A stretch of 64,000 nucleotides of DNA from Arenibacter algicola (GTDB taxonomy: Bacteria > Bacteroidota > Bacteroidia > Flavobacteriales > Flavobacteriaceae), in the NCBI RefSeq assembly GCF_018860365.1, contig NZ_JAHKPO010000003.1, positions 372,001 through 436,000 of the forward strand. The letters run 5' to 3'. The position numbers and the translations under genes were made by a program. The notes beneath the pieces were generated by a model. The model saw nothing but the letters and a program-made list of their open reading frames with translations. It ran no database searches and had not been told where the DNA came from. Shown here in pieces: positions 1-10,400 of the stretch; the stretch's first letter is position 1, and the number at the start of each line of letters is the position of its first letter.

Positions 1-638
1 GTGAATAATAGATAGTAAATAAAATCCTCCTTGGTAGCAAAACTGAAGTTATTGTATAGGATCAATTTTTTGTTTGAAATTACGGCGATGTCCATATGTC
101 CCTCTATGAGATGAACATAACATATGGGTTCGCTTTGGTTTCCATGGTGGTTTGTCAAGGTTTGGATCATGATTGTTCCATGGTGCATAAATTCAAATTC
201 ACCGAAAAGGTCGTATATATAATTGTTTATATTCATAAAGGGAACATAAACGTTTACCATATCCAGATTTTTGATTTCATCATATTCCAGATGGTCGTTT
301 GCTAGGATTTTGGCATTGAATTTTAGGTAATTGGCCAGTTCATCTTCGTTGAAAAGAGCCTGTGGTACTAAGCTGAAAAGATTGTTTCTATGTATTACAA
401 CGACTTCTGAAAACTTTACATCCCTTATTTTATTTTTCTCAAAAAGTTGCTTTATTTCCTTTTGAACGGCATATGGGGTAAGTTCATTTTCAAACAACAT
501 CCTTTCAGAAGCAAGAATGGTGTTGGAAAGTGTGTCCAGGACACAAAAAGAAAGTCCATTCAAGCTAACTTGAATGGACAATTTATGATATTCCGATTTA
601 GAATTTTCTAAAATGTTATTGGTCGTTTCGTTTGTCAT
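1..638 (-). CDS. DUF3822 family protein, 3' part cut by window edge
   Basis: My translation of the minus strand from the ATG at 638 is open to the window edge, about 212 residues (MTNETTNNILENSKSEYHKL at the start). It resembles the DUF3822 family, which is restricted to Bacteroidota and usually about 260-280 aa, so perhaps 50-60 C-terminal residues lie outside. The family is thought to have an actin/hexokinase-like ATPase fold, but its role is unknown. I see no signal peptide or membrane segment, so it is probably cytoplasmic. The start overlaps the end of the upstream 216-aa gene by 23 bases, which indicates one transcription unit and probable translational coupling. Family assignment is from memory of the conserved N-terminal pattern. 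Confidence 0.75.
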   Translation of the reverse strand, partial: MTNETTNNILENSKSEYHKLSIQVSLNGLSFCVLDTLSNTILASERMLFENELTPYAVQKEIKQLFEKNKIRDVKFSEVVVIHRNNLFSLVPQALFNEDELANYLKFNAKILANDHLEYDEIKNLDMVNVYVPFMNINNYIYDLFGEFEFMHHGTIMIQTLTNHHGNQSEPICYVHLIEGHMDIAVISNKKLILYNNFSFATKEDFIYYLLF

Positions 639-1266
639 ATATAGATGGCCAATTTCCACTGGTGCTTACCTCGGTCAAAGATCCAACCTTAATTACATTT
701 CCATTTACCTCGTCTACATTGATTTGGCTATTTTCCCTCGCCAACAAAGCTTTGGGTTGGTCATGTAATACAATGTTCTTGCTAACTTTAGCTTCGAAAA
801 CTGGAGCTTTGTATCCGCTTTTTTCGATAATGGTCGACTTCATTTCAAATTTTTCGCCATTAGGAGCATATGGTACGTTCATCATTGTCTTAAAACGATC
901 GTCTTTTTTGAATAATGAATCCTTAACAGAAACAGTACCAAGTGTATCTATTATTTTAACTTCTTTCAACATATCGATACCAAAATTCTTGTCGTACTCC
1001 AAATAAGAGGAATCTCTCTGTTGGGTAATGGTATATTTACCGGTATCAACAAAACTTACTAGGGACTCAAAATCCTTAGCATATCTACCATTTACAGTTT
1101 TATAGGCTTCTTGGGAATTTCTAATGTCCTTCAAATTTGATATTACCTTGGCAAAACGTTCTTGCTTAACTTTCTTAAATTCAATTGGGCCGTTTACAGA
1201 ATTATATATCATATAACCCAACACGATAGATACTATCCAAAGGAAAATTTGTAAAATGGTCTTCAT
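616..1266 (-). CDS. Uncharacterised single-pass membrane protein, 216 aa
   Basis: One hydrophobic segment lies at residues about 4-22 (ILQIFLWIVSIVLGYMIY). It is followed by a soluble domain starting with a helical stretch (LKDIRNSQEAYKTVNGRYAK, about 45-64). That layout is reminiscent of the N-terminal helix of type IV pilin-like or pseudopilin proteins, but no prepilin peptidase site is visible, so I do not call it a pilin. It is probably anchored in the inner membrane with the C-terminal domain in the periplasm. It overlaps the start of the DUF3822 gene by 23 bases and is probably its operon partner. It diverges from the helicase gene across a 101-base gap. Function unknown. Confidence 0.75.
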   Translation of the reverse strand: MKTILQIFLWIVSIVLGYMIYNSVNGPIEFKKVKQERFAKVISNLKDIRNSQEAYKTVNGRYAKDFESLVSFVDTGKYTITQQRDSSYLEYDKNFGIDMLKEVKIIDTLGTVSVKDSLFKKDDRFKTMMNVPYAPNGEKFEMKSTIIEKSGYKAPVFEAKVSKNIVLHDQPKALLARENSQINVDEVNGNVIKVGSLTEVSTSGNWPSIYDKRNDQ

Positions 1267-1331
1267 TTTGTAAGTGTTATTTTATTTAGTGGTTGTCACA
1301 AATCTACAATTTTTTTTTAATGGTAAAAGTA

Positions 1332-1360
1332 TTTGACCTTAAAAATACTGATTATCTTTG
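1332..1360 (+). promoter_or_regulatory. Bacteroidota-type promoter for the RecD-like helicase
   Basis: TTTG at 1332-1335 (-33 element) and TATCTTTG at 1353-1360 (-7 element) are separated by 17 bases. Both match the primary sigma factor consensus of this phylum. Transcription would start about 6-8 bases later, at or almost at the ATG at 1368, so the mRNA may be leaderless or nearly so. Confidence 0.6.
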
Positions 1361-1367
1361 ATGTCCT

Positions 1368-2801
1368 ATGACTTCTATAACCGACGCTACTTTTTTTAAA
1401 CTACTGACAGACAAATTTCCACATGATCCAACTGCCAAGCAGTCAGTGGCTTTACAAAAACTTGCAAGTTTTGTTTTATCCAAGGAAAAGGATAGTGTTT
1501 TTATGTTGAAAGGGTTCGCTGGTACTGGAAAAACTACCATTGTGGGAACTATTGTGACCAATCTTTGGAAGACCACTATGAAGGCGGTTTTAATGGCTCC
1601 TACCGGTAGGGCCGCTAAGGTAATGTCCAATTACTCCGGAACACAGGCTTTTACAATTCATAGAAAAATTTATTTTCCCAAAAAACAGAGTGGGGGTGGG
1701 GTACAATTCGTTTTATCGCCCAATAAGCATAGAAATACCATTTTTATTGTGGATGAGGCCTCTATGATTCCGGATACTCCCACGGATTCGAAGTTGATGG
1801 AAAATGGGTCGCTCCTGGACGATTTGCTAATGTATGTGTATTCGGGACATAATTGTAAACTAATCCTAATAGGTGATACCGCACAGCTTCCTCCCGTGCA
1901 TTTAAATATTAGTCCGGCTCTGGATGAAAATCAATTAGCCTTAAATTATAATAAGGAAGTTATTAAATTGGAGTTGGATGAGGTAGTGAGGCAGGCAGAG
2001 GATTCCGGGATTTTAGTAAACGCCACCAACTTAAGGGAACAGCTGCAATCTGAATTCTTTGATGATTTTAAGTTTTCGGTCAGCCATTATACAGATATCG
2101 TTCGCTTGGTGGATGGCAATGATATCCAAGAGGCTATAGACGATTCCTATTCGCAAAATGGTAAAGAGGAAACCGCCATTATAGTGCGCTCCAATAAGCG
2201 GGCCAATCTTTACAATGAGAATATTAGGAATAGAATCCTATACCTGGAAAACGAGTTGGCCACAGGGGACTATATGATGGTAGTTAAAAATAACTATTTC
2301 TGGCTGAAACCTACTTCCGAGGCCGGTTTTATTGCCAACGGTGATATCATTGAAGTGCTGGAGATATTTGCCATAAAAGAGTTGTACGGTTTTAAGTTTG
2401 CAGAGGTAAAGGTGAAAATGGTAGATTATCCTAATCAAAAACCGTTTGAAACAGTCCTTTTATTGGATACCATTATGGCGGAGACCCCATCCTTGTCCTA
2501 TGATGATGGCAACCGTCTATATCAGGAAGTTATGAAAGACTATGCTGATGAGAAATCCAAATACAAAAAGTTTTTGGCAGTAAAGAACAATAAGTTTTTT
2601 AATGCGCTGCAAGTTAAATTCTCTTACGCCATTACCTGTCATAAGTCCCAGGGCGGGCAATGGAATACTGTCTTTGTTGAACAGCCGTATTTACCGAACG
2701 GAATAGACAAAGAATATCTTCGTTGGTTGTATACCGCCGTGACCAGGGCAAAGGACAAATTGTATCTCATAGGCTTTAAGGATGATTTTTTTGTTGATTA
2801 G
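1368..2801 (+). CDS. RecD-like ATP-dependent DNA helicase (SF1B), 477 aa
   Basis: Superfamily 1 helicase related to RecD/TraA. The Walker A motif GFAGTGKTT is near residue 49, and the Walker B/DEAS motif (IFIVDEASM) is near 128. Motif III (LILIGDTAQLPPV) is near 166 and the C-terminal UvrD_C_2 motif (YAITCHKSQGGQW) near 420. This is a short single-subunit form without RecB or RecC neighbours, common in Bacteroidota as 'AAA family ATPase/RecD-like helicase'. It probably unwinds DNA with 5'-3' polarity in repair or recombination in the cytoplasm; this is inferred from the family. The ATG at 1368 sits 8 bases after a -7 element and no in-frame ATG lies upstream. DUF4126 follows after 33 bases. 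Confidence 0.9.
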   Translation: MTSITDATFFKLLTDKFPHDPTAKQSVALQKLASFVLSKEKDSVFMLKGFAGTGKTTIVGTIVTNLWKTTMKAVLMAPTGRAAKVMSNYSGTQAFTIHRKIYFPKKQSGGGVQFVLSPNKHRNTIFIVDEASMIPDTPTDSKLMENGSLLDDLLMYVYSGHNCKLILIGDTAQLPPVHLNISPALDENQLALNYNKEVIKLELDEVVRQAEDSGILVNATNLREQLQSEFFDDFKFSVSHYTDIVRLVDGNDIQEAIDDSYSQNGKEETAIIVRSNKRANLYNENIRNRILYLENELATGDYMMVVKNNYFWLKPTSEAGFIANGDIIEVLEIFAIKELYGFKFAEVKVKMVDYPNQKPFETVLLLDTIMAETPSLSYDDGNRLYQEVMKDYADEKSKYKKFLAVKNNKFFNALQVKFSYAITCHKSQGGQWNTVFVEQPYLPNGIDKEYLRWLYTAVTRAKDKLYLIGFKDDFFVD

Positions 2802-2834
2802 GAATAGCCTAATTTCGCATTAAAGTTTAGGAAT

Positions 2835-3398
2835 ATGACTTTTGAGACCGTTTTAAGCATATTTTTAGGTATTGGGCTGGCTGCATCTGTAGGCTTCAGA
2901 ATTTTTTTGCCTTTGTTTGCTTTAAGTTTGGCCGCTTATTTTGATGTTTGGCAACTAAATGAAAATTGGGAATGGATAGGGACTATGGCGGCCCTAATAA
3001 CCTTTGGCGTTGCCACAATGGTTGAAATATTCGCATATTTTATTCCTTGGTTGGACAATTTGTTGGATAGTTTCGCGATACCTATGGCTGCTTTGGCGGG
3101 TACCGCCGTTATGGTGTCAACGGCCTCCAATCTAAATCCAGTGATTACCTGGACCCTGGCTATAATTGCGGGAGGGGGAACGGCTACCACAATAAAAGGA
3201 GCTTCGGCTACCGGCAGATTAGCTTCTACGGCCACCACAGGGGGAACGGCCAATCCTGTTATTGGTCTGGTGGAAACGGGAACTGCGGCAGTAGTAACTA
3301 CAGCATCAATTTTCGCTCCTATTCTTGCTGCGTTTTTGGTCCTTATAATATTGATAGTTATTTATAGGTTATATAGAAAATTTAGACCGAGAACATAA
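2835..3398 (+). CDS. DUF4126 family integral membrane protein, 187 aa
   Basis: Hydrophobic throughout, with about four to five membrane segments: residues about 5-33, 47-72, 80-115 and a strong final helix at 155-178. The C-terminus is basic (YRLYRKFRPRT). A central Gly/Ala/Thr-rich stretch (GGGTATTIKGASATGRLAST) is typical of DUF4126, an inner-membrane family without assigned function. It lies 33 bases after the helicase and probably shares its transcript. Nothing in the sequence indicates a substrate. Confidence 0.8.
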   Translation: MTFETVLSIFLGIGLAASVGFRIFLPLFALSLAAYFDVWQLNENWEWIGTMAALITFGVATMVEIFAYFIPWLDNLLDSFAIPMAALAGTAVMVSTASNLNPVITWTLAIIAGGGTATTIKGASATGRLASTATTGGTANPVIGLVETGTAAVVTTASIFAPILAAFLVLIILIVIYRLYRKFRPRT

Positions 3399-3512
3399 TC
3401 CAAATTAATTTTAAATAATTATCGTGTGAAATAAGCATGACCCAAAACCGGTCGCAAAATCAATGAAGTTATGCGTATTGCATATGATCGTTAAAACAAT
3501 TAATATCCACAT

Positions 3513-4241
3513 ATGAAAATCATTGCAATGATACCAGCTCGTTATGCAGCCTCAAGATTTCCAGGTAAGCTTATGCAGGACCTTCAAGGGAAACCGGTAA
3601 TACAGAGAACTTATGAAGCAGCCGTAAAAACGGATTTGTTTCAGGAAGTTTATGTAGTTACGGACAGTACTACTATATATGATACCATTACCAATATAGG
3701 TGGCAAGGCCATAATGAGTGTAAAGCAACATGAATGTGGAAGCGACCGTATTGCCGAGGCAGTGGAATCCATGGATGTTGATATCATCGTAAACGTTCAG
3801 GGAGATGAACCATTTACGGACAGGGAGAGTCTGGCCAGTGTAATCGAAGTTTTTAAGGATGACGTTAAGAAAGAAATTGATCTAGCTTCCTTAATGACTA
3901 GAATTAATGATTGGGTAGAGATTAATGACCCCAATACCGTAAAGGTAATAGTGGACAATCAAAATTTTGCCCTTTATTTTTCTAGGGCCCCAATTCCATA
4001 TCCCAGGTCAAGGGAGTTGGATATACCATATTTTAAGCACAAGGGAATCTATGCCTTTAGAAAAAGTGCATTGATGGATTTTCAGAGATTGCCCATGCTT
4101 ATTTTGGAGGCCACGGAAAAAATAGAAGCCATTCGATATCTGGAATATGGAAAAAAAATAAAGATGGTAGAAACCAGCGTTTCAGGTATAGAAATAGACA
4201 CCCCGGAAGATTTGGAAAAAGCAAAGAAGGTATGGAAGTAG
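3513..4241 (+). CDS. kdsB: 3-deoxy-manno-octulosonate cytidylyltransferase
   Basis: Activates Kdo (or 8-amino-Kdo) to its CMP derivative for incorporation into the lipid A-core of LPS, in the cytoplasm. At 242 aa it matches the usual length. The N-terminal nucleotide-binding signature is clear ([16 protein letters not shown], residues about 6-21), as is the metal-binding segment NVQGDEPF near 92-99. The downstream motif ([10 protein letters not shown]) and the C-terminal block ending in [10 protein letters not shown] are also present. The last 10 bases overlap the HAD gene, and kdnB follows, so the three genes form one operon. The partner KdnB suggests the substrate could be Kdo8N instead of Kdo; this is an inference. 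Confidence 0.95.
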   Translation: MKIIAMIPARYAASRFPGKLMQDLQGKPVIQRTYEAAVKTDLFQEVYVVTDSTTIYDTITNIGGKAIMSVKQHECGSDRIAEAVESMDVDIIVNVQGDEPFTDRESLASVIEVFKDDVKKEIDLASLMTRINDWVEINDPNTVKVIVDNQNFALYFSRAPIPYPRSRELDIPYFKHKGIYAFRKSALMDFQRLPMLILEATEKIEAIRYLEYGKKIKMVETSVSGIEIDTPEDLEKAKKVWK

Positions 4242-4933
4242 ATTTTGGCAATATTACAGTGGTGGGTTTTGATGCCGATGATACCCTATGGGTAAATGAA
4301 ACGTATTTTAGGAATGCAGAAGAAAAATTTGCCAGTCTTTTGGATGGCTATGAAACCAAGAATCAAATAGATCAGGAGCTGTTTAAAACAGAGATCAAGA
4401 ACCTTGAACTTTATGGTTATGGTATTAAGGGTTTTATGCTGTCCATGATAGAATCTGCCCTGGATCTGTCCAATAATAGAATTTCGCAAGCAACGATTAC
4501 GGAAATTTTGAATCTAGGGAAGGAAATGTTGTCGCATCCAGTGGAATTATTGGACGGCGTGGAGCAGGTATTGGAAGCATTGAAGGATAAGTATCGTCTA
4601 ATAGTATTGACCAAAGGGGATTTGTTGGACCAAGAGAGGAAATTGGAAAAATCTGGCCTGTCCCAATATTTTCACCATGTAGAAGTTCTGAGCGATAAAA
4701 AAGAAGGAAATTATAAGAATCTACTGGAGCATTTGGAAATTCCTGTGGAGGAGTTTTTAATGATTGGAAATTCTTTAAAATCGGATGTACTGCCAATACT
4801 GAAAATAGGAGCAAAGGCCGTACATATTCCCTTTCATACTACTTGGCAGCACGAAGAGGTAAGGATGGAGGAGCATAATAATGATCATCTTACCTTAAGT
4901 ACTATCTCCGATATTTTAAAGTATCTTAAATAA
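4232..4933 (+). CDS. HAD family hydrolase, 233 aa
   Basis: Haloacid dehalogenase-type phosphatase. Motif I is FDADDTLW near residues 13-20, with both catalytic aspartates. A helical C1 cap runs from about 25 to 100. Motif II is LIVLTKGD near 119-126 and motif III/IV is around K151 and [10 protein letters not shown] near 170. It overlaps kdsB by 10 bases and is followed by kdnB after 4 bases, so a role in the same sugar pathway is possible. It is longer than KdsC (about 180 aa, no cap) and not a clear Kdo-8-phosphate phosphatase. The substrate is unknown. Confidence 0.85.
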   Translation: MEVDFGNITVVGFDADDTLWVNETYFRNAEEKFASLLDGYETKNQIDQELFKTEIKNLELYGYGIKGFMLSMIESALDLSNNRISQATITEILNLGKEMLSHPVELLDGVEQVLEALKDKYRLIVLTKGDLLDQERKLEKSGLSQYFHHVEVLSDKKEGNYKNLLEHLEIPVEEFLMIGNSLKSDVLPILKIGAKAVHIPFHTTWQHEEVRMEEHNNDHLTLSTISDILKYLK

Positions 4934-4937
4934 GTTT

Positions 4938-6065
4938 ATGGACATAAAGAGTAAAAATATCAACACAATTATAAGCCCTGAATTGAAGACGAATTTCAAG
5001 AACTTTCCTATGGTGCCGCGCGTTATATTTGGTGCGGGTTGTTTTGGGCAATTGGGAGAGATTTTGTTGCCAAAACGGGTTAATTCCGAGGCTCCATTTA
5101 TTTTTTTGGTGGACGATGTATTCGAAGGCACCGATCTAATTTCCAGAATACCGTTAATTTTTAATGATCAGATAATATTCATTTCGGCGGACGAGGAGCC
5201 AAAAACGGACCAAGTAGATGCTCTGGTCCACAAAATAAAAAACGATTATGACCATCTGCCTTCCGGAATTATTGGTATTGGTGGAGGCACCTTGCTGGAT
5301 CTGTCGAAAGCCGTGGCAATAATGCTGACCAATAAGGGCAATGCCTATCAGTATCAAGGTTGGGATTTGGTAAAAAAACCATCCATATATCACGTGGGTA
5401 TACCCACCATTAGTGGTACAGGTGCAGAAGTGTCCCGGACAACGGTACTATTGGGACCGGAGAAAAAACTAGGGATAAACTCTGATTATACCACTTTTGA
5501 CCAAGTGCTTATGGATCCCGATTTAACAAAAGGGGTGCCCAAGGAACAATGGTTTTATACTGGTATGGACTGTTTTATACATTGTATAGAATCCCTAAAT
5601 GGTACTTATTTGAATGCCTTTAGCCAGAGCTACGGAGAAAAGGCACTGGAATTGTGTAAAGAGGTCTATTTGGAAGATCTGCAAATGGATGAAGCCAGAA
5701 ATAAATTAATGATGGCTTCCTGGCATGGGGGTATGAGTATAGCCTATTCCCAAGTTGGGGTTGCACACGCCATGAGCTATGGTCTATCCTATTTATTAGG
5801 AGTTAGACATGGAATTGGGAATTGTTTGGTGTTTCAGCATTTGAAGGAGTTCTATCCTGAAGGGGTGGAATTATTTAATAAAATGAAGGAAAAGCACAAT
5901 ATTCAGCTCCCAAAAGGTATCTGTAGTGAACTGACCAATGATGATTTTGAAATTATGACCAATGTGGCCCTTGGCCTTGTGCCGCTATGGGAAAATGCTA
6001 TTGGAAAGGAATGGCGAACTATAATAACGCCTGAAAAATTAAAGTCGATCTATCAAAAAATATAA
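4938..6065 (+). CDS. kdnB: Iron-containing alcohol dehydrogenase family, KdnB-like Kdo 8-oxidase
   Basis: Group III metal-dependent alcohol dehydrogenase fold, 375 aa. The cofactor-binding motif GIIGIGGGTLLDLSKA is at about residues 111-126, followed by the PTISGTGAEVSRTTV segment. Metal-binding positions fall in the blocks MDCFIHCIES, VGVAHAMSY and VRHGIGN. The sequence resembles KdnB, which oxidises C8 of Kdo so that the PLP enzyme KdnA can aminate it to Kdo8N, as established in Shewanella. The gene sits 4 bases after the HAD gene and in an operon with kdsB, which supports the call. KdnA is not in the window; it may lie elsewhere. The alternative is a generic alcohol dehydrogenase of unknown substrate. 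Confidence 0.75.
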   Translation: MDIKSKNINTIISPELKTNFKNFPMVPRVIFGAGCFGQLGEILLPKRVNSEAPFIFLVDDVFEGTDLISRIPLIFNDQIIFISADEEPKTDQVDALVHKIKNDYDHLPSGIIGIGGGTLLDLSKAVAIMLTNKGNAYQYQGWDLVKKPSIYHVGIPTISGTGAEVSRTTVLLGPEKKLGINSDYTTFDQVLMDPDLTKGVPKEQWFYTGMDCFIHCIESLNGTYLNAFSQSYGEKALELCKEVYLEDLQMDEARNKLMMASWHGGMSIAYSQVGVAHAMSYGLSYLLGVRHGIGNCLVFQHLKEFYPEGVELFNKMKEKHNIQLPKGICSELTNDDFEIMTNVALGLVPLWENAIGKEWRTIITPEKLKSIYQKI

Positions 6066-6203
6066 TCGACCTAAGATGATGATGCTGTATGTTTTGATTA
6101 GTGCTGGGTTTTGTGGCACATGTAGACAAGGCGGGTGTTGGTAAATAGGGATATCTCGATCAAGTACAAAAGGCTCCGAATATTTTAAATAATTTTATGG
6201 TTT

Positions 6204-6743
6204 ATGCAGACCCTTGCCAAATTTATTTATTTTAAAATTTTAGGTTGGAAATTAGTAGGTTCCTTTCCGCAGGTGGACAAATGTGTTGTAATTGTGGTGC
6301 CGCATACCAGTTGGGTCGATTTCTTTTTGGGACTTTTGATTAGGAGGGTTTTGAACGAGGATATCCATTTTATAGGAAAGAAAGCACTGTTTAAACCTCC
6401 ATTTGGTTGGTATTTTCGCTGGATGGGCGGTGCTCCTATAGATAGAAGCAAAAATATGGATACTGTGAGTGCCATAACCAAAATATTTGATCAAAATAAA
6501 AAGTTCAGACTGGCGCTTTCCCCGGAGGGAACTAGGAAAAAGGTTGCGGAATGGAAAACCGGTTTCTATTTTATTGCCAAAGCGGCCGAAGTTCCCATTG
6601 TGATGGTAGCGTTCGACTTTGGAAAAAAGCAGATTAAAATCTCCAAACCTCAATATCCTACCGATGACAAAGAAAAGGATTTTGCAAACTACAAGGCATT
6701 TTTTAAAGGCGTGTTGGGCAAGGTGCCGGAGAATAGTTTCTGA
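6204..6743 (+). CDS. 1-acyl-sn-glycerol-3-phosphate acyltransferase family (PlsC-like)
   Basis: Short (179 aa) lysophospholipid or glycerol-phosphate acyltransferase-type protein. The catalytic HX4D motif HTSWVDFF is near residues 34-41. The substrate-binding block GGAPIDRS is near 76-83 and the EGTR-type motif LSPEGTRKK near 107-115. The usual N-terminal membrane helix is reduced to an amphipathic start, so the protein may only be membrane-associated. It is probably a phospholipid or ornithine-lipid acyltransferase; the acceptor cannot be told from sequence. It follows the kdnB operon after a 138-base gap on the same strand, so co-transcription is possible but not shown. Confidence 0.85.
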   Translation: MQTLAKFIYFKILGWKLVGSFPQVDKCVVIVVPHTSWVDFFLGLLIRRVLNEDIHFIGKKALFKPPFGWYFRWMGGAPIDRSKNMDTVSAITKIFDQNKKFRLALSPEGTRKKVAEWKTGFYFIAKAAEVPIVMVAFDFGKKQIKISKPQYPTDDKEKDFANYKAFFKGVLGKVPENSF

Positions 6744-7439
6744 AAATTTCAATGGGCCTAATTTATCAAATTCTGTAAGTTATTCCTTTAGTATTTATAA
6801 GAGTTTTAATCGTACTTTTTCCGTAAATATGACCAATTATTAAGTATTAATTTTCAATCATTGTAAGTATCTTAATAGTAATTTCGATATTGGAATTTTA
6901 TCTTTAAAATTACGCCCTAGGTAATATTTGATATCCCCTGTTGTTAATTCTATTTTATTGCATTTAAAGCCGGTTGATTGTCTATGATTTGATACCACTT
7001 ATCGAAATTGTGTACTCTTTTCACAAAATTTAACATTTTATGTTAATATTTATCCCCTCTTGTAATTAATCAATAGAGAATATCATTATTAATTGCAATA
7101 TTGATATTATAGGTTTTTTATAGAGTTAGTTTTAGTAAAAAAATATCCCCCATTTTTTTTGTTATTACATTTAGTTGATTTGCACCCCAGATCTCTATGT
7201 GCTTCGCTTGGTTGTGGTCATGACCAACAGGATTTTTATGAAAAAAAATTACCTTAAGAAGTTTTGTTTTGCTCTTAATTCAATTTCACCCAATTGCAAC
7301 GTAATATGGCTGAAATGGCATTGGTTTTATGAGTACTTCCGTCTAAGGACTGTTGAATCTAAGATAATAAGCCAAATAGATTTATTGAATCTGATAATAT
7401 TAAATAATCATTCCACACATAATTTTAATACTCCACATT
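6744..7439. other. Gene-free stretch upstream of the giant surface-protein operon
   Basis: About 700 bases, strongly AT-rich, with no convincing coding frame. A perfect 7-base inverted repeat (TTAACAT, 3-base spacer, ATGTTAA; 7030-7046) could be a regulator site. T- and A-tracts are frequent (7105-7165). A 90-residue open frame at 7175-7447 overlaps the start of the next gene and has no coding character. The long leader may hold the promoter and control sites of the 7.4-24.2 kb operon; I could not pick a clear -33/-7 pair. Confidence 0.5.
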
Positions 7440-10400
7440 ATGCATAGATTTTTACGTAAACTTATTGGTTTTTTCTTGCCAATTCACCTTGTTCAGTCCA
7501 ATAAATTGGAAAGAAGGGTAGCAGGGATCCTGCTTGTATTATTATGCTGTAGTTCATCCCTCCTTGGTCAGGTCCAAATAACGACTGATCCGTCCTCACT
7601 TACGGTTGCACCTAATGAAACATTTTCAATTACGGTGCAGGTTGAGACCGATCAAAATGCTGATGCGGCCGAAGTACATATGAGTTTTGATCCAAGTATT
7701 ATAGAGGTTACAAGTATAAGTCTGTCACAGCCCAATCCATTGCCTGTTCAAATCATAGGATCGGAATTTGATAATTCTTTAGGTGTGATCAATTATGCGG
7801 CGGGTACTTTTTCAGCCTTTCCCAATTCAGATTTTGATTTGCTCGAAATACAATTTACCGCAATAGCTGAAGGTTCTACGAATTTGGAATTTAGCGGACT
7901 TCCTTCAAAAGTTACCTTTGGGGGGCAGAACATATTATCTGGTGTAAGTGGATCTACAATTACGGTTGGAGTAACAGATATAATACCTCCGGTTATTACC
8001 CTCATCGGAGATGAGGTTGTCAATTTATCGGTTGGCGATGTTTATATAGAACAGGGAGCCAATGCCAACGATGAAACAGATGGTGATATTAGTGAATATG
8101 TAACTATAGGTGGAGATGTGGTGGATACCAATACGGTAGGTAGTTATATGGTTACATATAATGTAATGGATGCAGCTGAGAATCCTGCGGCAGAGGTAGT
8201 ACGTACCGTAAATGTCTCCCAAGTTGTAGTTAATACATATACTATCACTACTAATCCTGGCTTAAACGGGACTATATCCCCATCCACTACGCAGGTCAAT
8301 CAAGGGGATAATATTATTTTTACTATAACACCGGACCAAGGGTTTGAAATAGAAGATGTTCTAGTAAATGGAAGTTCTGTCGGTCCCGTAGCCTCATATG
8401 AGTTCACAGATGTTCAGGCAACTGCAAGTATAAGTGCTACGTTTATAGAAAATGCTTTCCAATTATGTATAGCCAGTGGTAATGATGCACTTACTGCTTT
8501 TGGTCGCAATTTCGTTGGAGATCCCGCAACCACGCCACCGACTGGGGCGTCCTTTTTACGGACTGGTGGTAAGGCTTATTTAGGTTATAATGGTGCAATT
8601 AGTGGAACATCCACTCCCGATGAACTTTTATTGTTTCAAAAGGAAATTTATGGGGGTAAGGATAGTGCCAACCCTCCATTGATGTATGAGATCCCTGTTC
8701 CAAATGGCTATTATCAAGTGGATCTGTACTTCGCCGAGGTATATCATCCTAATGCCGAGGGTAGGGTTTTCGACGTGTTATTGGAAGGAAATGTTATTTT
8801 GGATGAATACGATTTGGTAGATCCAATTAAAGACGGTATTTCTGCCAACAAAACGGCTGTTGTCAGGACGTATTATGTTGAGGTTGTTGATGGAAGTCTA
8901 AATGTGCAAGTTGGACCTGCGACAGTCGATAATGGAAAAATATCCGGACTGTGCGTTACGGCGACGTCTGCCACAAATGTTCATCCAATAGCCAATATCA
9001 GCAATCTTCAATTTGAGGCACTTGCCGCTGTTGCAGAAACCTTGAATATTGTGGATAGTGATCAGTTGAATATTGTATTTAATAACCTGCCAGCCTCCTT
9101 AAGTTATAATCCGTCCAACAATCAATTGGAGGGTACTCCTGTGGTCGCTGAGGTAGGTGATCATTTAGTCAACGCCATAATTGATGATGGGGTCAGTGCT
9201 CCTGTAACGGCAGAGTTTACAATTACAATTTATCCTTCTGGAACTGATCTTCCTCCTAGTATCGCCGCCATAAATGATATTGAAGTGGCCGAGGGATCAA
9301 CAGCATCTGCTAATATTGTTGTTTCTGATGATAAAGATGTATTCAATGCCAGTATTGTCATATATGATAAAAGTAATGGAGGAACAAACAATCCTTTATT
9401 GCCGTCCACTATTGTGCCTTCTACGGAGTATACCTTTACGGATAATGGCGGTGGTAGTTATGTACTTAATTGGAGTACTGGTCAAGGAGATGGTCGTTCC
9501 TATTTGGCCGAAGTCACTGCCGATGATGGTGTTAATCCAGCTGTAAAACAGAGCTTTAATATTAATATTGCCCAACCGATTCCTGCAAATATTTTTGCCA
9601 GGACGTTTAGTAATCCTTTGCCATGGTACGGTCCGAATCCCTCGTTGCCATTTACGATTGCAATTGAAGCCAATGCAGCTCAGAATATTGGTTATATAGA
9701 TGGAGGGGATTTTGCAGAGTATTTAATAGATGTTCCAGCTCCAGGTGTATACGATATAGAGTTCTCGGCGGCAAAGGGCAATGGCGGAACAACGGTTATA
9801 ACTATTTCCGAAGAAAATGGAGGTGGTTTTTCTGCTGTTGGATCTGCCAATGTTTTATCGACGGGGAACTGGCAGACTTATGCTTCATATTTTACTTCTG
9901 TAGACATCAGCAATCCAGGAATCCAGACGATTCGCTTGGATTTTAATGCTGGTGTTAATATTAAGAATTTTGATATTTCCCAGTCGGCCATTGCAGCATG
10001 TAATGTGGCTTTTAGGGTAAATGCAGGAGGTCCCATCCAAGGATTATTAGGAGGGGATTTCGAAGCAGATCAATCTGTTGCTGGGGCCGGTGGAACTGCT
10101 GGTACAGGAACTCCTTCCCCTTATTACAAGGGTATTGTAGATAAAACCTTTGGCTCAAATGTAGCCTTGGTATCAAACACCACAGGATATCCTGATGCCA
10201 TATTTCAAACGGAGCGGCATATAGATGGCGGGGTTTTAATGAACTGGGAGTTTCCAGCTAACGGTACTTACGAAGTAAATATTTTATTCAATGAAAACTG
10301 GACTGGAGAAGCCAATCCCGGTAACGCTAGGATTTTTGATGTAGAAATAGAAGGTGATCTGGTGTTGGATGACTATAGACCATCTTTAGCCGCTGGTGGG

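Noticed and set aside
96-305. 69-aa plus-strand frame at the window start
   Set aside because: It is opposite the DUF3822 reading frame, which fits the family on the other strand.
6252-6752. Minus-strand open frame of 166 aa inside the acyltransferase
   Set aside because: It lies wholly opposite a gene with intact HX4D and EGTR motifs and has no motif of its own.
7175-7447. Open frame of 90 aa before the cohesin gene
   Set aside because: It overlaps the start of the giant gene, has no hydrophobic or domain pattern, and lies in AT-rich leader DNA. I see no coding signal.
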